Assembly: GCF_023204835.1 (NCBI RefSeq)
Contig: NZ_CP096270.1
Location: 2,046,001 to 2,110,000, forward strand
Length of the DNA: 64,000 nucleotides
DNA from: Salinarchaeum laminariae
GTDB taxonomy: Archaea; Halobacteriota; Halobacteria; Halobacteriales; Salinarchaeaceae
Reading direction: 5' to 3'
Below are positions 16,886-25,754 of this stretch, one piece after another. Position numbers and translations under genes: made by a program. Below the pieces are notes generated by a model, which saw only the letters and a program-made list of their open reading frames with translations, did no database searches and was not told the origin of the DNA. How positions within the stretch are numbered: the stretch's first letter is position 1; every line of letters begins with the position of its first letter.

Positions 16886-17467
16886 ATGAGTCTTGACACG
16901 GTCGTCGAGGACATCAAGGGGCAAGCCCACGCGCGCGCTGACGAGATCGGCGAGGACGCCGAGGAGCGTGCGGAGGAGCTCCTCGAGGCGGCCCGCGAGG
17001 ACGCGGATCGTATTCGCGATGAGGCCGAGGAATCGGTCGAACGCGAGATCGAGCAGGAGCGCGAGCAGCGCCTCTCTGCCGCCGAGCTCGAGGCCAAGCA
17101 AGAGCGCCTCGAAGCCCGTCGAGAGCTACTCGAGCGGGTTCACGACCGCGTCGAGGCGGAGCTGGCTGCGCTCGAGGGCGAACGCCGCGAGGAACTGACA
17201 GCAGCACTACTGGACGCAGCGGCAGCGGAGTTCGATGCCGGCAACGACGTGTCGGTGTACTGCCGACCCGACGACGCCGAACTCGTCGCGTCGCTGTGTG
17301 CGGAGTACGACGGCTTCGATCAGGCCGGGGAGTACGACTGCCTCGGCGGCGTCGTCGTCGAGAGCGAGGCGTCCAGAGTGCGCATCAACAACACCTTCGA
17401 CTCGATCCTCGATGACGTCTGGGAGGACAACCTTCAGACTGTCAGCGAGAATCTGTTCGAGCAATGA
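16886..17467 (+). CDS. atpE: A-type ATP synthase subunit E
   Basis: A 193-aa peripheral-stalk subunit. The N-terminal 105 residues are a long Glu/Arg/Ala helix (KGQAHARADEIGEDAEERAEEL). The C-terminal globular part carries YDCLGGVVVESEASRVRINNTFDSIL, the family's conserved region. The stop overlaps the atpC start in ATGA, indicating coupled translation. Confidence 0.95.
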   Translation: MSLDTVVEDIKGQAHARADEIGEDAEERAEELLEAAREDADRIRDEAEESVEREIEQEREQRLSAAELEAKQERLEARRELLERVHDRVEAELAALEGERREELTAALLDAAAAEFDAGNDVSVYCRPDDAELVASLCAEYDGFDQAGEYDCLGGVVVESEASRVRINNTFDSILDDVWEDNLQTVSENLFEQ

Positions 17468-18543
17468 CACCTACCAGCACGACTCGCGACACGGGCGGAA
17501 GTTCGAACCCCGAGTTCGTCAACGCCCGCGTTCGATCGCGTCGTGCGGCGCTGTTCGACGACGAAGACTATCGGAAGCTCGTTCGGATGGGCCCGGGCGG
17601 GATCGCCCGGTTCATGGAGGAGTCGGAGTACGAGACGGAGATCAACGCGCTGGCGTCCCGCCACGACGGCGTGGACCTCATCGAGTACGCGCTCAACAGG
17701 AATCTCGCGAAGCATTTCGACGATCTGCTTCGCTGGTCCGAGGGCGAACTCCACGAGCAGATCGTCCGCTATCTCCGGTTTTACGACGCCTGGAACGTGA
17801 AAACCGCGATTCGGGGCGTCTACTCCGGTTCGTCCCCAGAGGAGATCCGTGATGACCTGATTCAGGCTGGCGAGCTCGACGAGACCGTTCTCGACCGTAT
17901 CGTCGAGGCAGACTCGATCGAGGCGATCGTCGAGGCCCTCGAGGGGACCCTCTTCGAGGAGCCACTCGTCGCCGCCTACGACCAGTTCGAGAACGAGGAG
18001 GTGCTGATTCCCCTCGAGAACGCCGTCGATCGCGCGTTCTACTCCGAACTGCTCGCCGAGGTCGACGACACCCGTCAGCAGGAAGGGCCACTCGCACTGT
18101 ATCAGGAGTTCCTCGTCGCCGAGATCGACTTCCTGAACGCGCGGAACGCACTCCGCGTCGCCCGGAGCGGTGCCGACATCGACCCGGACGATTACGTCAT
18201 CGAGGGCGGGGATCTGTTCAGCGCAGACGAACTGCGTACGATCGGTGGCGATCCCGACCAACTCGTCGAGATCCTCCGTGACAGCGAGTACGGTGACGAG
18301 CTCTCCGGTGCGCTGGACCAACTGCGCGAGGCAGACAGCCTCATCGAGTTCGAGCACGCGCTCGACGCCGCGCTCCAGGAGTACACCGACCACCTCTCGA
18401 ACGTCTACCCGGTGTCGATCACCGCCGTGATGTCCTACGTCCTCGCGAAGCGACTCGAGGTCGAGAACATCCGCGCCATCGCCCGGGGCAAGGAGGTCGG
18501 GCTCGACCAGCAACAGATCGAAGAGGAGCTGGTTATCCAATGA
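17464..18543 (+). CDS. atpC: A-type ATP synthase subunit C
   Basis: A 359-aa subunit of the V-ATPase d/C-like family that joins the central stalk to the K ring. It is soluble and acidic with conserved blocks FVNARVRSRRAALFDDEDY, VKTAIRGVYSG and ITAVMSYVLAKRLEVENIRAIARGK at the C-terminus. The first about 15 residues are Ser/Thr-rich and look like an extension. It overlaps atpE and atpF by four bases each. Confidence 0.95.
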   Translation: MTPTSTTRDTGGSSNPEFVNARVRSRRAALFDDEDYRKLVRMGPGGIARFMEESEYETEINALASRHDGVDLIEYALNRNLAKHFDDLLRWSEGELHEQIVRYLRFYDAWNVKTAIRGVYSGSSPEEIRDDLIQAGELDETVLDRIVEADSIEAIVEALEGTLFEEPLVAAYDQFENEEVLIPLENAVDRAFYSELLAEVDDTRQQEGPLALYQEFLVAEIDFLNARNALRVARSGADIDPDDYVIEGGDLFSADELRTIGGDPDQLVEILRDSEYGDELSGALDQLREADSLIEFEHALDAALQEYTDHLSNVYPVSITAVMSYVLAKRLEVENIRAIARGKEVGLDQQQIEEELVIQ

Positions 18544-18857
18544 GCCAGGAGATAGCAGTCATCGGCAGTCCCGAGTTCACGACCGGCTTCCGGCTCGCCG
18601 GCGTCCGACGGTTCGCGAACGTTCCCGACGACGAGAAACCGGCCGATCTCGACGATGCGGTCGAGGACACCCTGGCAGACGACGGCGTCGGTATCGTCGT
18701 CATGCACCAGGATGACCTCGAACACCTCTCGCGTGAGATCCGCGAGGCCGTCGAGACGAGCGTCGAACCCGTCGTCGTCACCATCGGCGGTGACGCGGGC
18801 GGGGGAGCGTTGCGCGACCAGATCAAACGAGCCATCGGTATCGACCTGATGGACTGA
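18540..18857 (+). CDS. atpF: A-type ATP synthase subunit F
   Basis: A 105-aa Rossmann-like central-stalk subunit. It starts MSQEIAVIGSPEFTTGFRLAG and has the family's VGIVVMHQDDLEHL strand. It overlaps atpC by four bases and precedes atpA by 6 bp. Confidence 0.95.
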   Translation: MSQEIAVIGSPEFTTGFRLAGVRRFANVPDDEKPADLDDAVEDTLADDGVGIVVMHQDDLEHLSREIREAVETSVEPVVVTIGGDAGGGALRDQIKRAIGIDLMD

Positions 18858-18863
18858 CACACA

Positions 18864-20633
18864 ATGAGTACGACAACTGACACTGACTCCGTTCGCGAGG
18901 ACGGGCAGATCGAGAGCGTCAGCGGCCCGGTCGTCACCGCGACCGGGCTTGAGGCCCGCATGAACGACGTCGTCTACGTCGGTACCGAGGGCCTCATGGG
19001 CGAGGTCATCGAGATCGAGGGTGACATTACGACGATTCAGGTCTACGAAGAGACCTCCGGTGTTGCCCCCGGCGAACCCGTCGAGAACACGGGAGCGCCG
19101 CTTTCCGTCGACCTCGGCCCTGGTCTGCTGGACACGATTTACGACGGCGTTCAGCGCCCGCTCGACGAGCTCGAGGAGCTGATGGGCTCTGCCTTCCTCG
19201 ACCGCGGCGTCGACGCCCCCGGGATCGATCTCGATCGAACCTGGGAGTTCACGCCGACGGTCGAAGAGGGTGACGCGGTCGAGCCCGGCGACGTCCTCGG
19301 AACGGTTCCCGAAACCGAGAGCATCGAACACAAGGTACTCGTTCCGCCCCGATCCGAAGGCGGCGAGGTCGTCGCAGCGAACTCCGGCTCCTTCGACGTC
19401 GAAGAGACCGTCGTCGAGCTGGATAGCGGCGAAGAGATCTCGATGCGCCAGGAGTGGCCGGTTCGACGGCAGCGTCCCGCGGAGGAGAAGCGGACGCCGC
19501 GAGAGCCACTCGTCAGCGGACAGCGCATTCAGGACGGTCTCTTCCCGCTCGCCAAGGGCGGGACGGCGGCGATTCCGGGCCCATTCGGCTCCGGAAAGAC
19601 CGTCACCCAGCAGCAACTCGCCAAGTGGGCCGACGCGGACATCGTCGTCTACATCGGCTGTGGTGAGCGTGGCAACGAGATGACTGAGGTCATCGAGGAC
19701 TTCCCGGACCTGGAGGACCCGAAGACCGGGAAGCCCCTGATGGCCCGCACGTGTCTCATCGCCAACACCTCGAACATGCCCGTCGCTGCTCGTGAGTCCT
19801 GTATCTATACGGGAATCACGATCGCGGAGTACTACCGCGACATGGGCTACGACGTCGCGCTGATGGCCGACTCCACCTCACGGTGGGCAGAGGCCATGCG
19901 CGAGATTTCCTCCCGACTGGAGGAGATGCCCGGTGAGGAGGGATACCCCGCATACCTCGCAGCACGACTCGCAGAGTTCTACGAGCGTGCCGGCAAGTTC
20001 GAGACGATCAACGGCGACGAGGGGTCGATTTCCGCGATCGGCGCGGTTTCACCGCCTGGCGGTGACTTCTCCGAGCCGGTCACCCAGAACACCCTGCGGA
20101 TCGTGAAGACGTTCTGGGCGCTCGACTCCGACCTCGCAGAGCGCCGGCACTTCCCGGCGATCAACTGGAACGAGTCCTACTCGCTCTACCGGAGCCAGCT
20201 CGACGACTGGTTCGTCGAGAACGTCGACGAGGACTGGCCCGAAGTACGACAGTGGGCCATCGACACTCTCGACGAGGAGGACGAACTTCAGGAGATCGTC
20301 CAGCTCGTCGGACGTGACGCGCTCCCGGCTGACCAGCAGCTCACGCTCGAGGTCGCCCGGTACCTGCGCGAAGCGTTCCTGCAGCAGAACGCGCTCCACG
20401 ACGTGGACACGTTCTGCCCGCCGGAGAAGGCGTTCCGCATCCTCGAGGGTATCCAGACCTTCAACGACGAGGCGTTCGAGGCCCTCGACGCTGGCGTCCC
20501 GATCGACGAGATCACGGACATCGACGCCGTCAACCGCCTCAACCGAATCGGTACGACCCCCGACGACGAGGCCGACGAGTTCGTCTCGGAGATCGAAGAC
20601 GACGTCGCCGCGGAACTCCAGGAGCTGTACTAA
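18864..20633 (+). CDS. atpA: A-type ATP synthase catalytic subunit A
   Basis: A 589-aa catalytic subunit. It has the N-terminal beta barrel ([16 protein letters not shown]), the non-homologous bulge region (about 115-190), the Walker [18 protein letters not shown] near residue 235, and the [34 protein letters not shown] block containing Walker B and the catalytic region. The sequence is uninterrupted: there is no intein, although some archaeal atpA genes carry one at the P-loop. It is 2 bp from atpB. Confidence 0.98.
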   Translation: MSTTTDTDSVREDGQIESVSGPVVTATGLEARMNDVVYVGTEGLMGEVIEIEGDITTIQVYEETSGVAPGEPVENTGAPLSVDLGPGLLDTIYDGVQRPLDELEELMGSAFLDRGVDAPGIDLDRTWEFTPTVEEGDAVEPGDVLGTVPETESIEHKVLVPPRSEGGEVVAANSGSFDVEETVVELDSGEEISMRQEWPVRRQRPAEEKRTPREPLVSGQRIQDGLFPLAKGGTAAIPGPFGSGKTVTQQQLAKWADADIVVYIGCGERGNEMTEVIEDFPDLEDPKTGKPLMARTCLIANTSNMPVAARESCIYTGITIAEYYRDMGYDVALMADSTSRWAEAMREISSRLEEMPGEEGYPAYLAARLAEFYERAGKFETINGDEGSISAIGAVSPPGGDFSEPVTQNTLRIVKTFWALDSDLAERRHFPAINWNESYSLYRSQLDDWFVENVDEDWPEVRQWAIDTLDEEDELQEIVQLVGRDALPADQQLTLEVARYLREAFLQQNALHDVDTFCPPEKAFRILEGIQTFNDEAFEALDAGVPIDEITDIDAVNRLNRIGTTPDDEADEFVSEIEDDVAAELQELY

Positions 20634-20635
20634 CA

Positions 20636-22048
20636 ATGAAGGAATACCAGACGATCACCGAGGTCAGCGGACCGCTGGTGTTCGCGGAGGTCGACGAGCC
20701 AATCGGGTACGACGAGATCGTCGAGATCGAGACGCCAAGCGGCGAGACCAAGCGCGGTCAGGTTCTGGAGAGTGAAAGCGGCGTCGTCGCGATCCAGGTC
20801 TTCGAGGGAACGGAAGGCATCAACCGCGAGGCTTCCGTTCGCTTCCTCGGCGAGACGATGAAGATGCCCGTCACCGAGGACCTCCTCGGTCGGGTGCTCG
20901 ACGGCTCCGGTCGACCGATCGACGGCGGACCGGACATCGTCCCCGACGAGCGACGCGACATCGTCGGCGAAGCCATCAATCCCTACTCCCGGGAGTACCC
21001 CGAGGAGTTCATCCAGACCGGCGTGTCGGCTATCGACGGCATGAACACGCTGGTCCGCGGCCAGAAGCTTCCGATCTTCTCCAGTTCGGGTCAGCCTCAC
21101 AGCGACCTGGCACTTCAGATCGCTCGACAGGCGAGCGTTCCCGAGGATGCCTCCGACGAGGACGAGGAAGACTCGGAGTTCGCAGTGATCTTCGGTGCGA
21201 TGGGGATCACTCAGGAGGAGGCCAACGAGTTCATGCAGGACTTCGAGCGCACCGGCGCGCTGGAGCGCTCTGTCGTCTTCATGAACCTCGCGGACGACCC
21301 CGCAGTCGAGCGGACGGTCACCCCACGGATGGCGCTGACGACCGCCGAGTATCTCGCCTTCGACAAGGACTATCACGTCCTCGTCATCCTGACGGACATG
21401 ACGAACTACTGCGAGGCGCTGCGCGAGATCGGCGCCGCTCGGGAGGAGGTCCCCGGTCGTCGGGGATACCCCGGGTACATGTACACCGACCTGGCACAGC
21501 TCTACGAGCGAGCAGGTCGGATCGAGGGCGAGGAGGGATCTGTCACGCAGATTCCGATCCTGACGATGCCCAGCGACGACATCACCCACCCGATCCCGGA
21601 CCTGACGGGGTACATCACGGAGGGGCAGATCATCGTCGACCCCGACCTCAACTCGCAGGGCGTAGAGCCCCCGATCAACGTCCTCCCCAGCCTCTCTCGG
21701 CTGATGGACGACGGCATCGGCGAGGGCCTCACGCGCGAGGACCACGGGGACGTCTCCGACCAGCTCTACGCAGCCTACGCAGAGGGCGAGGACCTTCGCG
21801 ACCTCGTCAACATCGTGGGTCGGGAAGCACTCAGCGAGCGTGACAACCGCTTCCTCGACTTCGCGGACCGCTTCGAGGAGGAGTTCGTCCAGCAGGGCTT
21901 CACGACCGACCGCGAGATCGAGGAGACCCTCGACGTCGGTTGGGATCTGCTCTCGACGCTCCCACGCGACGAACTGAACCGGATCGACGAGGAGCTCATC
22001 GAGGAGCACTACGAAGACGAAGCGGCCGAAGAACTCTCTGCGGACTGA
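20636..22048 (+). CDS. atpB: A-type ATP synthase regulatory subunit B
   Basis: A 470-aa non-catalytic partner of subunit A. It has the beta barrel ([16 protein letters not shown]), the degenerate P-loop [18 protein letters not shown] in place of GxxxxGKT, and [44 protein letters not shown]. The length is normal. It is the last member of the uninterrupted block H-I-K-E-C-F-A-B; a small membrane gene separates it from atpD. Confidence 0.98.
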   Translation: MKEYQTITEVSGPLVFAEVDEPIGYDEIVEIETPSGETKRGQVLESESGVVAIQVFEGTEGINREASVRFLGETMKMPVTEDLLGRVLDGSGRPIDGGPDIVPDERRDIVGEAINPYSREYPEEFIQTGVSAIDGMNTLVRGQKLPIFSSSGQPHSDLALQIARQASVPEDASDEDEEDSEFAVIFGAMGITQEEANEFMQDFERTGALERSVVFMNLADDPAVERTVTPRMALTTAEYLAFDKDYHVLVILTDMTNYCEALREIGAAREEVPGRRGYPGYMYTDLAQLYERAGRIEGEEGSVTQIPILTMPSDDITHPIPDLTGYITEGQIIVDPDLNSQGVEPPINVLPSLSRLMDDGIGEGLTREDHGDVSDQLYAAYAEGEDLRDLVNIVGREALSERDNRFLDFADRFEEEFVQQGFTTDREIEETLDVGWDLLSTLPRDELNRIDEELIEEHYEDEAAEELSAD

Positions 22049-22179
22049 CGGTCTTCGTAGCTGATCTCACTTTTCGCCGTTCTGGTTCGACCAGGAGTCG
22101 ATGGCATCAACTGCGCCGATCGATTGCGCGGTTTCTTCCACGCCATTGAGGTGCTGTTGTAGCCGCAACTATGGGTAAA

Positions 22180-22187
22180 CTATATAG
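22180..22187 (+). promoter_or_regulatory. TATA box inside the ATP synthase locus
   Basis: CTATATAG centred about 28 nt before the ATG at 22212. It suggests that the small membrane gene, and perhaps atpD, can be transcribed separately from the upstream operon. Confidence 0.55.
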
Positions 22188-22211
22188 TGGTGCGTGTGAG
22201 TGGTACGCGTG

Positions 22212-22427
22212 ATGCGAAGCCGATTCGATGCGTTCCGCGAGTACGCTACCTACACGCTTTTGCTGTGGGTAGTGATCAACTTCACCGCGTTTCGGTTCGT
22301 CGCCGGAACCGACCTCTTCCTCGAATCGGTGTTGTCGCTGGCGCTTGCGGGTCCGCTGGGCTACGTCGTGTTCGGCTACAGCACGTCGCGACTCCCCGGT
22401 AGGGAGCCAGCGAACCGTCGATACTGA
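22212..22427 (+). CDS. Small two-helix membrane protein between atpB and atpD
   Basis: A 71-aa protein starting MRSRFDAFREYATYTLLLWV. It has two hydrophobic segments, residues about 10-30 (YATYTLLLWVVINFTAFRFV) and 37-55 (LFLESVLSLALAGPLGYVVF), and a short basic tail. The ATG at 22212 lies at leaderless distance from a strong TATA box; a GTG four codons upstream is in frame. Its place inside the ATP synthase locus suggests an assembly or accessory role, but I recognise no family. Confidence 0.65.
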   Translation: MRSRFDAFREYATYTLLLWVVINFTAFRFVAGTDLFLESVLSLALAGPLGYVVFGYSTSRLPGREPANRRY

Positions 22428-22518
22428 CCGCAGGGACGGCTGTTTTGCCGTGCGCTGGTCCCACTTTTCCGACGCCCGATCGTAAGGACTACCCCCGTCC
22501 GTTGGTAACCGTCTGCCA

Positions 22519-23217
22519 ATGGCCAAGGACGTCAAACCCACCCGGAAGAACCTCATGGAGATCGAGGACAGGATCGAGCTCTCCGAGCGTGGGCACGACA
22601 CCCTGGAGAAGAAGCGTGACGGGCTGATCATGGAGTTCAAGGAGATTCTCGATCAGGCTCAGTCCGTTCGGGAGAACGTCGAGTCCGACTATCAGGACGC
22701 CCAGCAGACCATCGACATGGCCCGCGCGATGGAGGGCGACGTCGCGGTCCGTGGCGCGGCGACTGCGCTCAAGGACCACCCCGAAATCTCGACCGAGGCG
22801 AAGAACATCATGGGCGTGGTCGTCCCCCAGATCGAGTCGACCAGCGTCCAGAAGAGTCTCGATCAGCGTGGTTACGGTGTTCTCGGCACCAGCGCACGTA
22901 TCGACGAGGCTGCCGAAGCATACGAAGAGCTCCTCGAGTCGATCATTCTCGCTGCGGAAGTCGAGACAGCGATGAAGAAGATGCTCGACGAGATCGAGAA
23001 GACCAAACGCCGCGTCAACGCACTCGAGTTCAAGCTGCTCCCCGAACTCCACGACAACAAGGAGTACATCGAGCAGAAACTCGAAGAACAGGAGCGAGAA
23101 GAGATCTTCCGGATGAAGAAGATCAAGGACAAGAAGGAGGAAGCCGAAAAGGCCGAGCGGGCCGAAGCAGAGGCCGCCGCCGCCGAAGAGGCAGTCGCTG
23201 CCGGAACGTCGAACTGA
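22519..23217 (+). CDS. atpD: A-type ATP synthase subunit D
   Basis: A 232-aa central-stalk rotor subunit forming a long antiparallel coiled coil. It starts [40 protein letters not shown] and ends its conserved part with [16 protein letters not shown]. The C-terminal about 35 residues are a Glu/Ala/Lys extension ([19 protein letters not shown]). It is separated from atpB by the small membrane gene. Confidence 0.97.
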   Translation: MAKDVKPTRKNLMEIEDRIELSERGHDTLEKKRDGLIMEFKEILDQAQSVRENVESDYQDAQQTIDMARAMEGDVAVRGAATALKDHPEISTEAKNIMGVVVPQIESTSVQKSLDQRGYGVLGTSARIDEAAEAYEELLESIILAAEVETAMKKMLDEIEKTKRRVNALEFKLLPELHDNKEYIEQKLEEQEREEIFRMKKIKDKKEEAEKAERAEAEAAAAEEAVAAGTSN

Positions 23218-23246
23218 CTGCCGCCTCCCCGTTCGATGCCCTTCCC

Positions 23247-23267
23247 GTTTCGTTTTCCCCACTTTTT
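23247..23267 (+). terminator. T-rich tract after atpD
   Basis: Three T runs (TTT, TTTT, TTTTT) within 21 bp, 30-50 bp after the atpD stop, consistent with termination of the ATP synthase transcript. Confidence 0.45.
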
Positions 23268-23348
23268 CACCACTGCCGATCACTCAGCGGCTACGCCGTC
23301 GTCCCTGATTCCGCACCCATTTACACCCTCGTCTATCAGACTCTGGGT

Positions 23349-23732
23349 ATGCCATGTTCTCTGTGCGAAGCGGCAATGGTCGACTACGCAGTGCCAGGCT
23401 CGCTCCAGCAGTTCGCCCCCGACGAAACGGTCACAGTGTGTACGAACTGCCTGACGATCGAGTCGGATGCCGGAGACTCGACGGCCGAGGACCTCGACGC
23501 CATCAGCGAGGAGTTGCCGGCGGGCGACGCAGGAGTCGGCGTCGTCCTCCTCGTCGATCTGCTCGATGCGCTCGCCACTAACCGCTCGGAGATCGAGGAG
23601 CTGGTCGACCAGCTCGAGGACGAAGGAAGCGATCCGATGCTCGCACTCGACCGGCTGGCTGAAGATCCCGGTCTCGACCCTGCGGTGGACATTCAACGGC
23701 GATCGACGCAGCTCCAGCAGCTGGTGCTCTGA
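23349..23732 (+). CDS. DUF6276-like zinc-ribbon protein
   Basis: A 127-aa acidic protein with two Cys pairs near the N-terminus, MPCSLC (residues 3 and 6) and CTNC (about 31 and 34), forming a probable zinc ribbon. The rest is helical and rich in Leu, Asp and Glu (LVDLLDALATNRSEIEELVDQL). A TATA-like ATTTACA lies about 27 nt before the ATG, so it likely has its own promoter after the atpD terminator. The family name is from memory; function unknown. Confidence 0.7.
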   Translation: MPCSLCEAAMVDYAVPGSLQQFAPDETVTVCTNCLTIESDAGDSTAEDLDAISEELPAGDAGVGVVLLVDLLDALATNRSEIEELVDQLEDEGSDPMLALDRLAEDPGLDPAVDIQRRSTQLQQLVL

Positions 23733-23958
23733 ACGATTCGTTCTCTGTGAATTCCTGTCGGTCGTGAGATGGCTCCCAGCAGCAACAGAGATTGCATGCG
23801 CGAACTGGCTCGAGACGTGCTTAGTCGGTTCGCTCGGTACCCACGTCTCCTAGGATTTCACTATCGACGTCCAGCTTTACCACTTCTCACGTTCGTTCAC
23901 CGGAGTGGCAGTGCCCCCGAGCCGTCGCTCACTCCGTTCGCGAGGGCGTGGCGAAAAC

Positions 23959-23980
23959 GTCCGGGCGCGAGAATCGAACC
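23959..23980 (-). repeat. Copy of the tRNA-His 3' end, first
   Basis: 22 bp matching the acceptor and T-arm end of tRNA-His (24206-24227) with one mismatch. It is 123 bp from the next copy. Confidence 0.8.
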
Positions 23981-24081
23981 GGAGCCAGACGGTCGGCGTC
24001 GCTTCTCTCGGCCGCTGCGACTGGCAGGATTCGGTTTCGCGTTCCAGCTTTGCCACTCCTCCCTGCGGTCGTTGTGAAAAC

Positions 24082-24103
24082 GTCCGGGTGCGAGAATCGA
24101 ACC
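24082..24103 (-). repeat. Copy of the tRNA-His 3' end, second
   Basis: 22 bp identical to 24206-24227 in tRNA-His, 124 bp away. The sequence following it also matches the neighbouring unit loosely. Confidence 0.85.
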
Positions 24104-24205
24104 GAACCGAGACGTGCTCACTCGCTTCGCCCGTTGCGCGCGACTCGTAGGGTTCGACTCTCGCCTTCCGGCTACACCGCTCGTCACTACGTTCCTCGCG
24201 GAGAA

Positions 24206-24278
24206 GTCCGGGTGCGAGAATCGAACCCGCGTCTCAGCCTCCACAAGGCTGAAGGATAACCACTACCCCAACCCGGAC
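24206..24278 (-). tRNA. tRNA-His (GTG)
   Basis: A full cloverleaf is read on the minus strand, 73 nt. The anticodon loop TTGTGGA is closed by CAGCC/GGCTG. The acceptor is G(-1)TCCGGGT with ACCCGGA-C73, so the extra 5' G typical of histidine tRNA is encoded in the gene. The T-arm is GCGGG TTCGATT CTCGC. CCA is not encoded. A TATA-like element lies at 24308-24315. Confidence 0.93.
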
Positions 24279-24307
24279 ACGCATTCGATTGTACCCCGTG
24301 GTGCGGT

Positions 24308-24315
24308 GTTATAGG
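24308..24315 (-). promoter_or_regulatory. TATA box of tRNA-His
   Basis: CTATAACA on the minus strand about 30 nt before the tRNA 5' end. Confidence 0.45.
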
Positions 24316-24413
24316 TTACGACTGGCCCCGACGCGTGCCACGGGTTCCCGATCGAATCGCGTCCGTGCCCGTGACGTGGTGCTTTTAGCGTTGCTCCCCC
24401 TACCGGCGTCACC

Positions 24414-24869
24414 GTGGCGATCACCGACAAGATCTACGTGAAGAACCACCGGCAGCTCTCGAGTCAGCTCGAGACGTCGATCCCGCGTGGTGCCTTCTCC
24501 GGTGCGACCCTCGATCTCCTCTTCCAGGGCAACGGGCTCGAGAAGCTCGACGAAGCGACCCGGGAGAAGGTGCTTGAGTTCGCCGAGGACTTTCTGGACT
24601 GCGACTGCAACGCGAATCCCTACTGTGGCTGCCCGGAGGAGAAGTTCCTGGTCTACCTGCTCGAACTACGCGAGGAGGGTCACTCGCCGGAGGCCATCGT
24701 CGACGTCATGTCCGCCGACTATATGGTCTACGCCTACTCCGGCGACGTCCTGTCCTTTCTCGATCAGGCTGTTCGGATCCTCGAGGCTGTCGAATCCCTG
24801 GCCGACGTCGAGGGTGACGATGAGGCCCGCCGTCGGGCAGCAGCCGCGATCGCTGATCTGTCCGGCTAG
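24414..24869 (+). CDS. DUF5814-like protein with a Cys-rich motif
   Basis: A 151-aa protein starting at a GTG (MAITDKIYVKNHRQLSSQLE). The centre has a Cys cluster, LDCDCNANPYCGCPEEKF, that may bind zinc or an iron-sulfur cluster. Flanking segments GATLDLLFQGNGLEKLD and PEAIVDVMSADYMVYAYSGDVLSFLD look strongly conserved. I recall the family as uncharacterised haloarchaeal DUF5814. No helicase or nuclease motif is seen within this reading frame. Its stop is 24 bp from the convergent ribbon-helix-helix gene. Confidence 0.7.
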   Translation: MAITDKIYVKNHRQLSSQLETSIPRGAFSGATLDLLFQGNGLEKLDEATREKVLEFAEDFLDCDCNANPYCGCPEEKFLVYLLELREEGHSPEAIVDVMSADYMVYAYSGDVLSFLDQAVRILEAVESLADVEGDDEARRRAAAAIADLSG

Positions 24870-24892
24870 CGTGGCGCTCGATACTGTGCGCC

Positions 24893-25312
24893 TCAGCCGA
24901 GACGAAAGGGTTCGTCCGTCTCACCACGATCCTCGTCGAGCTCTTCGAGGTGGATGACGTCCTCGCCGTCTTCGGTCGATTCGAGCTCCTCACGCAGCGC
25001 GGTCACGTACTGCTTGTGCTCGTCGAGCTGCTCGCGTAGATGCTCCGCCTCGAGTTCGAGGCGCTCGTGCTCGCGAACGAAGCTCTTCGGTACAGTGACT
25101 TTCGGCGGGAACTCCGAGGTCGACTCTTCGGCGCTGTCCCGCACTTCGTGCTCGGGCACGACCTCTACCTGCCCGTCGTGAGCGACCAGCATGTCGACGT
25201 AGTCCCGAAACACGGCAGAGAGGGAGATGTCCCGCTCCTCCGCGATCTCCCGCAGAGTCTCGAAGGAGTCCTCGTTGACCCGGAAGGAGATCGTCTTGTT
25301 CTTGTTGCCCAT
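24893..25312 (-). CDS. Ribbon-helix-helix DNA-binding protein
   Basis: A 139-aa protein. Residues about 4-45 form a ribbon-helix-helix (KTISFRVNEDSFETLREIAE then ISLSAVFRDYVDMLVAH). The C-terminal half is a coiled coil (VREHERLELEAEHLREQLDEHKQYVTALREEL) ending in an acidic tail, so it likely dimerises or tetramerises. I start at MGNKNK (25312), which sits about 30 nt behind the TATA-like TTAAGTA; an ATG eight codons earlier (25336) is too close to that element. Likely a transcription regulator; targets unknown. Confidence 0.75.
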   Translation of the reverse strand: MGNKNKTISFRVNEDSFETLREIAEERDISLSAVFRDYVDMLVAHDGQVEVVPEHEVRDSAEESTSEFPPKVTVPKSFVREHERLELEAEHLREQLDEHKQYVTALREELESTEDGEDVIHLEELDEDRGETDEPFRLG

Positions 25313-25338
25313 GGTGTCATCGATATGGGTGTTCATCG

Positions 25339-25345
25339 TACTTAA
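25339..25345 (-). promoter_or_regulatory. TATA-like element of the ribbon-helix-helix gene
   Basis: TTAAGTA on the minus strand, about 30 nt before the ATG at 25312; it decides between the two candidate starts. Confidence 0.4.
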
Positions 25346-25754
25346 CCGTTCGTCAGACGCCCGTCTAGCGCTTGAAAGGAAGAAACCAAATCGGCGACAC
25401 AGTTGGTTCTGAAACTACGTCGCGGATGCCGTCTTGGAAGCCCCCTCCCGCTCGCTGGATCTATCTCGCTGCGCGCTTCCTTCGCTCACTGCGTTCGCTC
25501 AGTGCAGTGCTTACTTCGGTAGATCCAGCGACCGGTCGGCCCCTTCCAGTCCCGAGAGACTCGCTCCGCTCGCCTCTCGACCTTCGCAGAATCGAAGATT
25601 CCGCTCAGTCCCACCCGGTGGGGTTCGGCCGATCGAGCGTAGCAACGTCCGAACCGATCGCCGTCGCCGGTGGACGGGGCAGGAGCCGTCGCTGTACGGA
25701 AGAAAGGGGAGCGTCGCCGGGAAACTCCCAGCGGAGCGTGTGAGTTGCGGGGAG
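25346..25754. other. Non-coding stretch with an 11-bp inverted repeat
   Basis: About 410 bp between two minus-strand genes. No frame has plausible haloarchaeal protein sequence. It holds an inverted repeat of CGCTGGATCTA (25453-25463 and 25520-25530) around a TTCGCTCACTGCGTTCGCTCA-like core. Nothing else is recognisable. Confidence 0.5.
25453..25530. repeat. Interrupted inverted repeat
   Basis: CGCTGGATCTA at 25453-25463 and its exact reverse complement at 25520-25530, with 56 bp between. The loop contains a shorter dyad CACTG/CAGTG. Confidence 0.7.

Larger units (their letters stand above)
23733..24205. other. Non-coding region made of decayed tRNA-His-derived repeats
   Basis: About 470 bp without a credible gene; the short open frames here read through repeat sequence. 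It consists of imperfect tandem units of about 123 bp, each beginning with a copy of the 3' part of the adjacent tRNA-His (see the repeats at 23959 and 24082). An older copy of the downstream part is recognisable around 23803-23900. Confidence 0.7.

Noticed and set aside
20630..22009. A 459-codon open frame antisense to atpB
   Set aside because: It lies wholly opposite a certain ATP synthase gene and has no recognisable motif.
23769..24314. Short open frames near tRNA-His
   Set aside because: They read through repeated tRNA-derived sequence and have no conserved protein features.
24414..24869. Iron-sulfur protein of known type
   Set aside because: The Cys cluster CDCNANPYCGCPE does not match a ferredoxin or radical-SAM spacing, so only an unknown metal site can be proposed.
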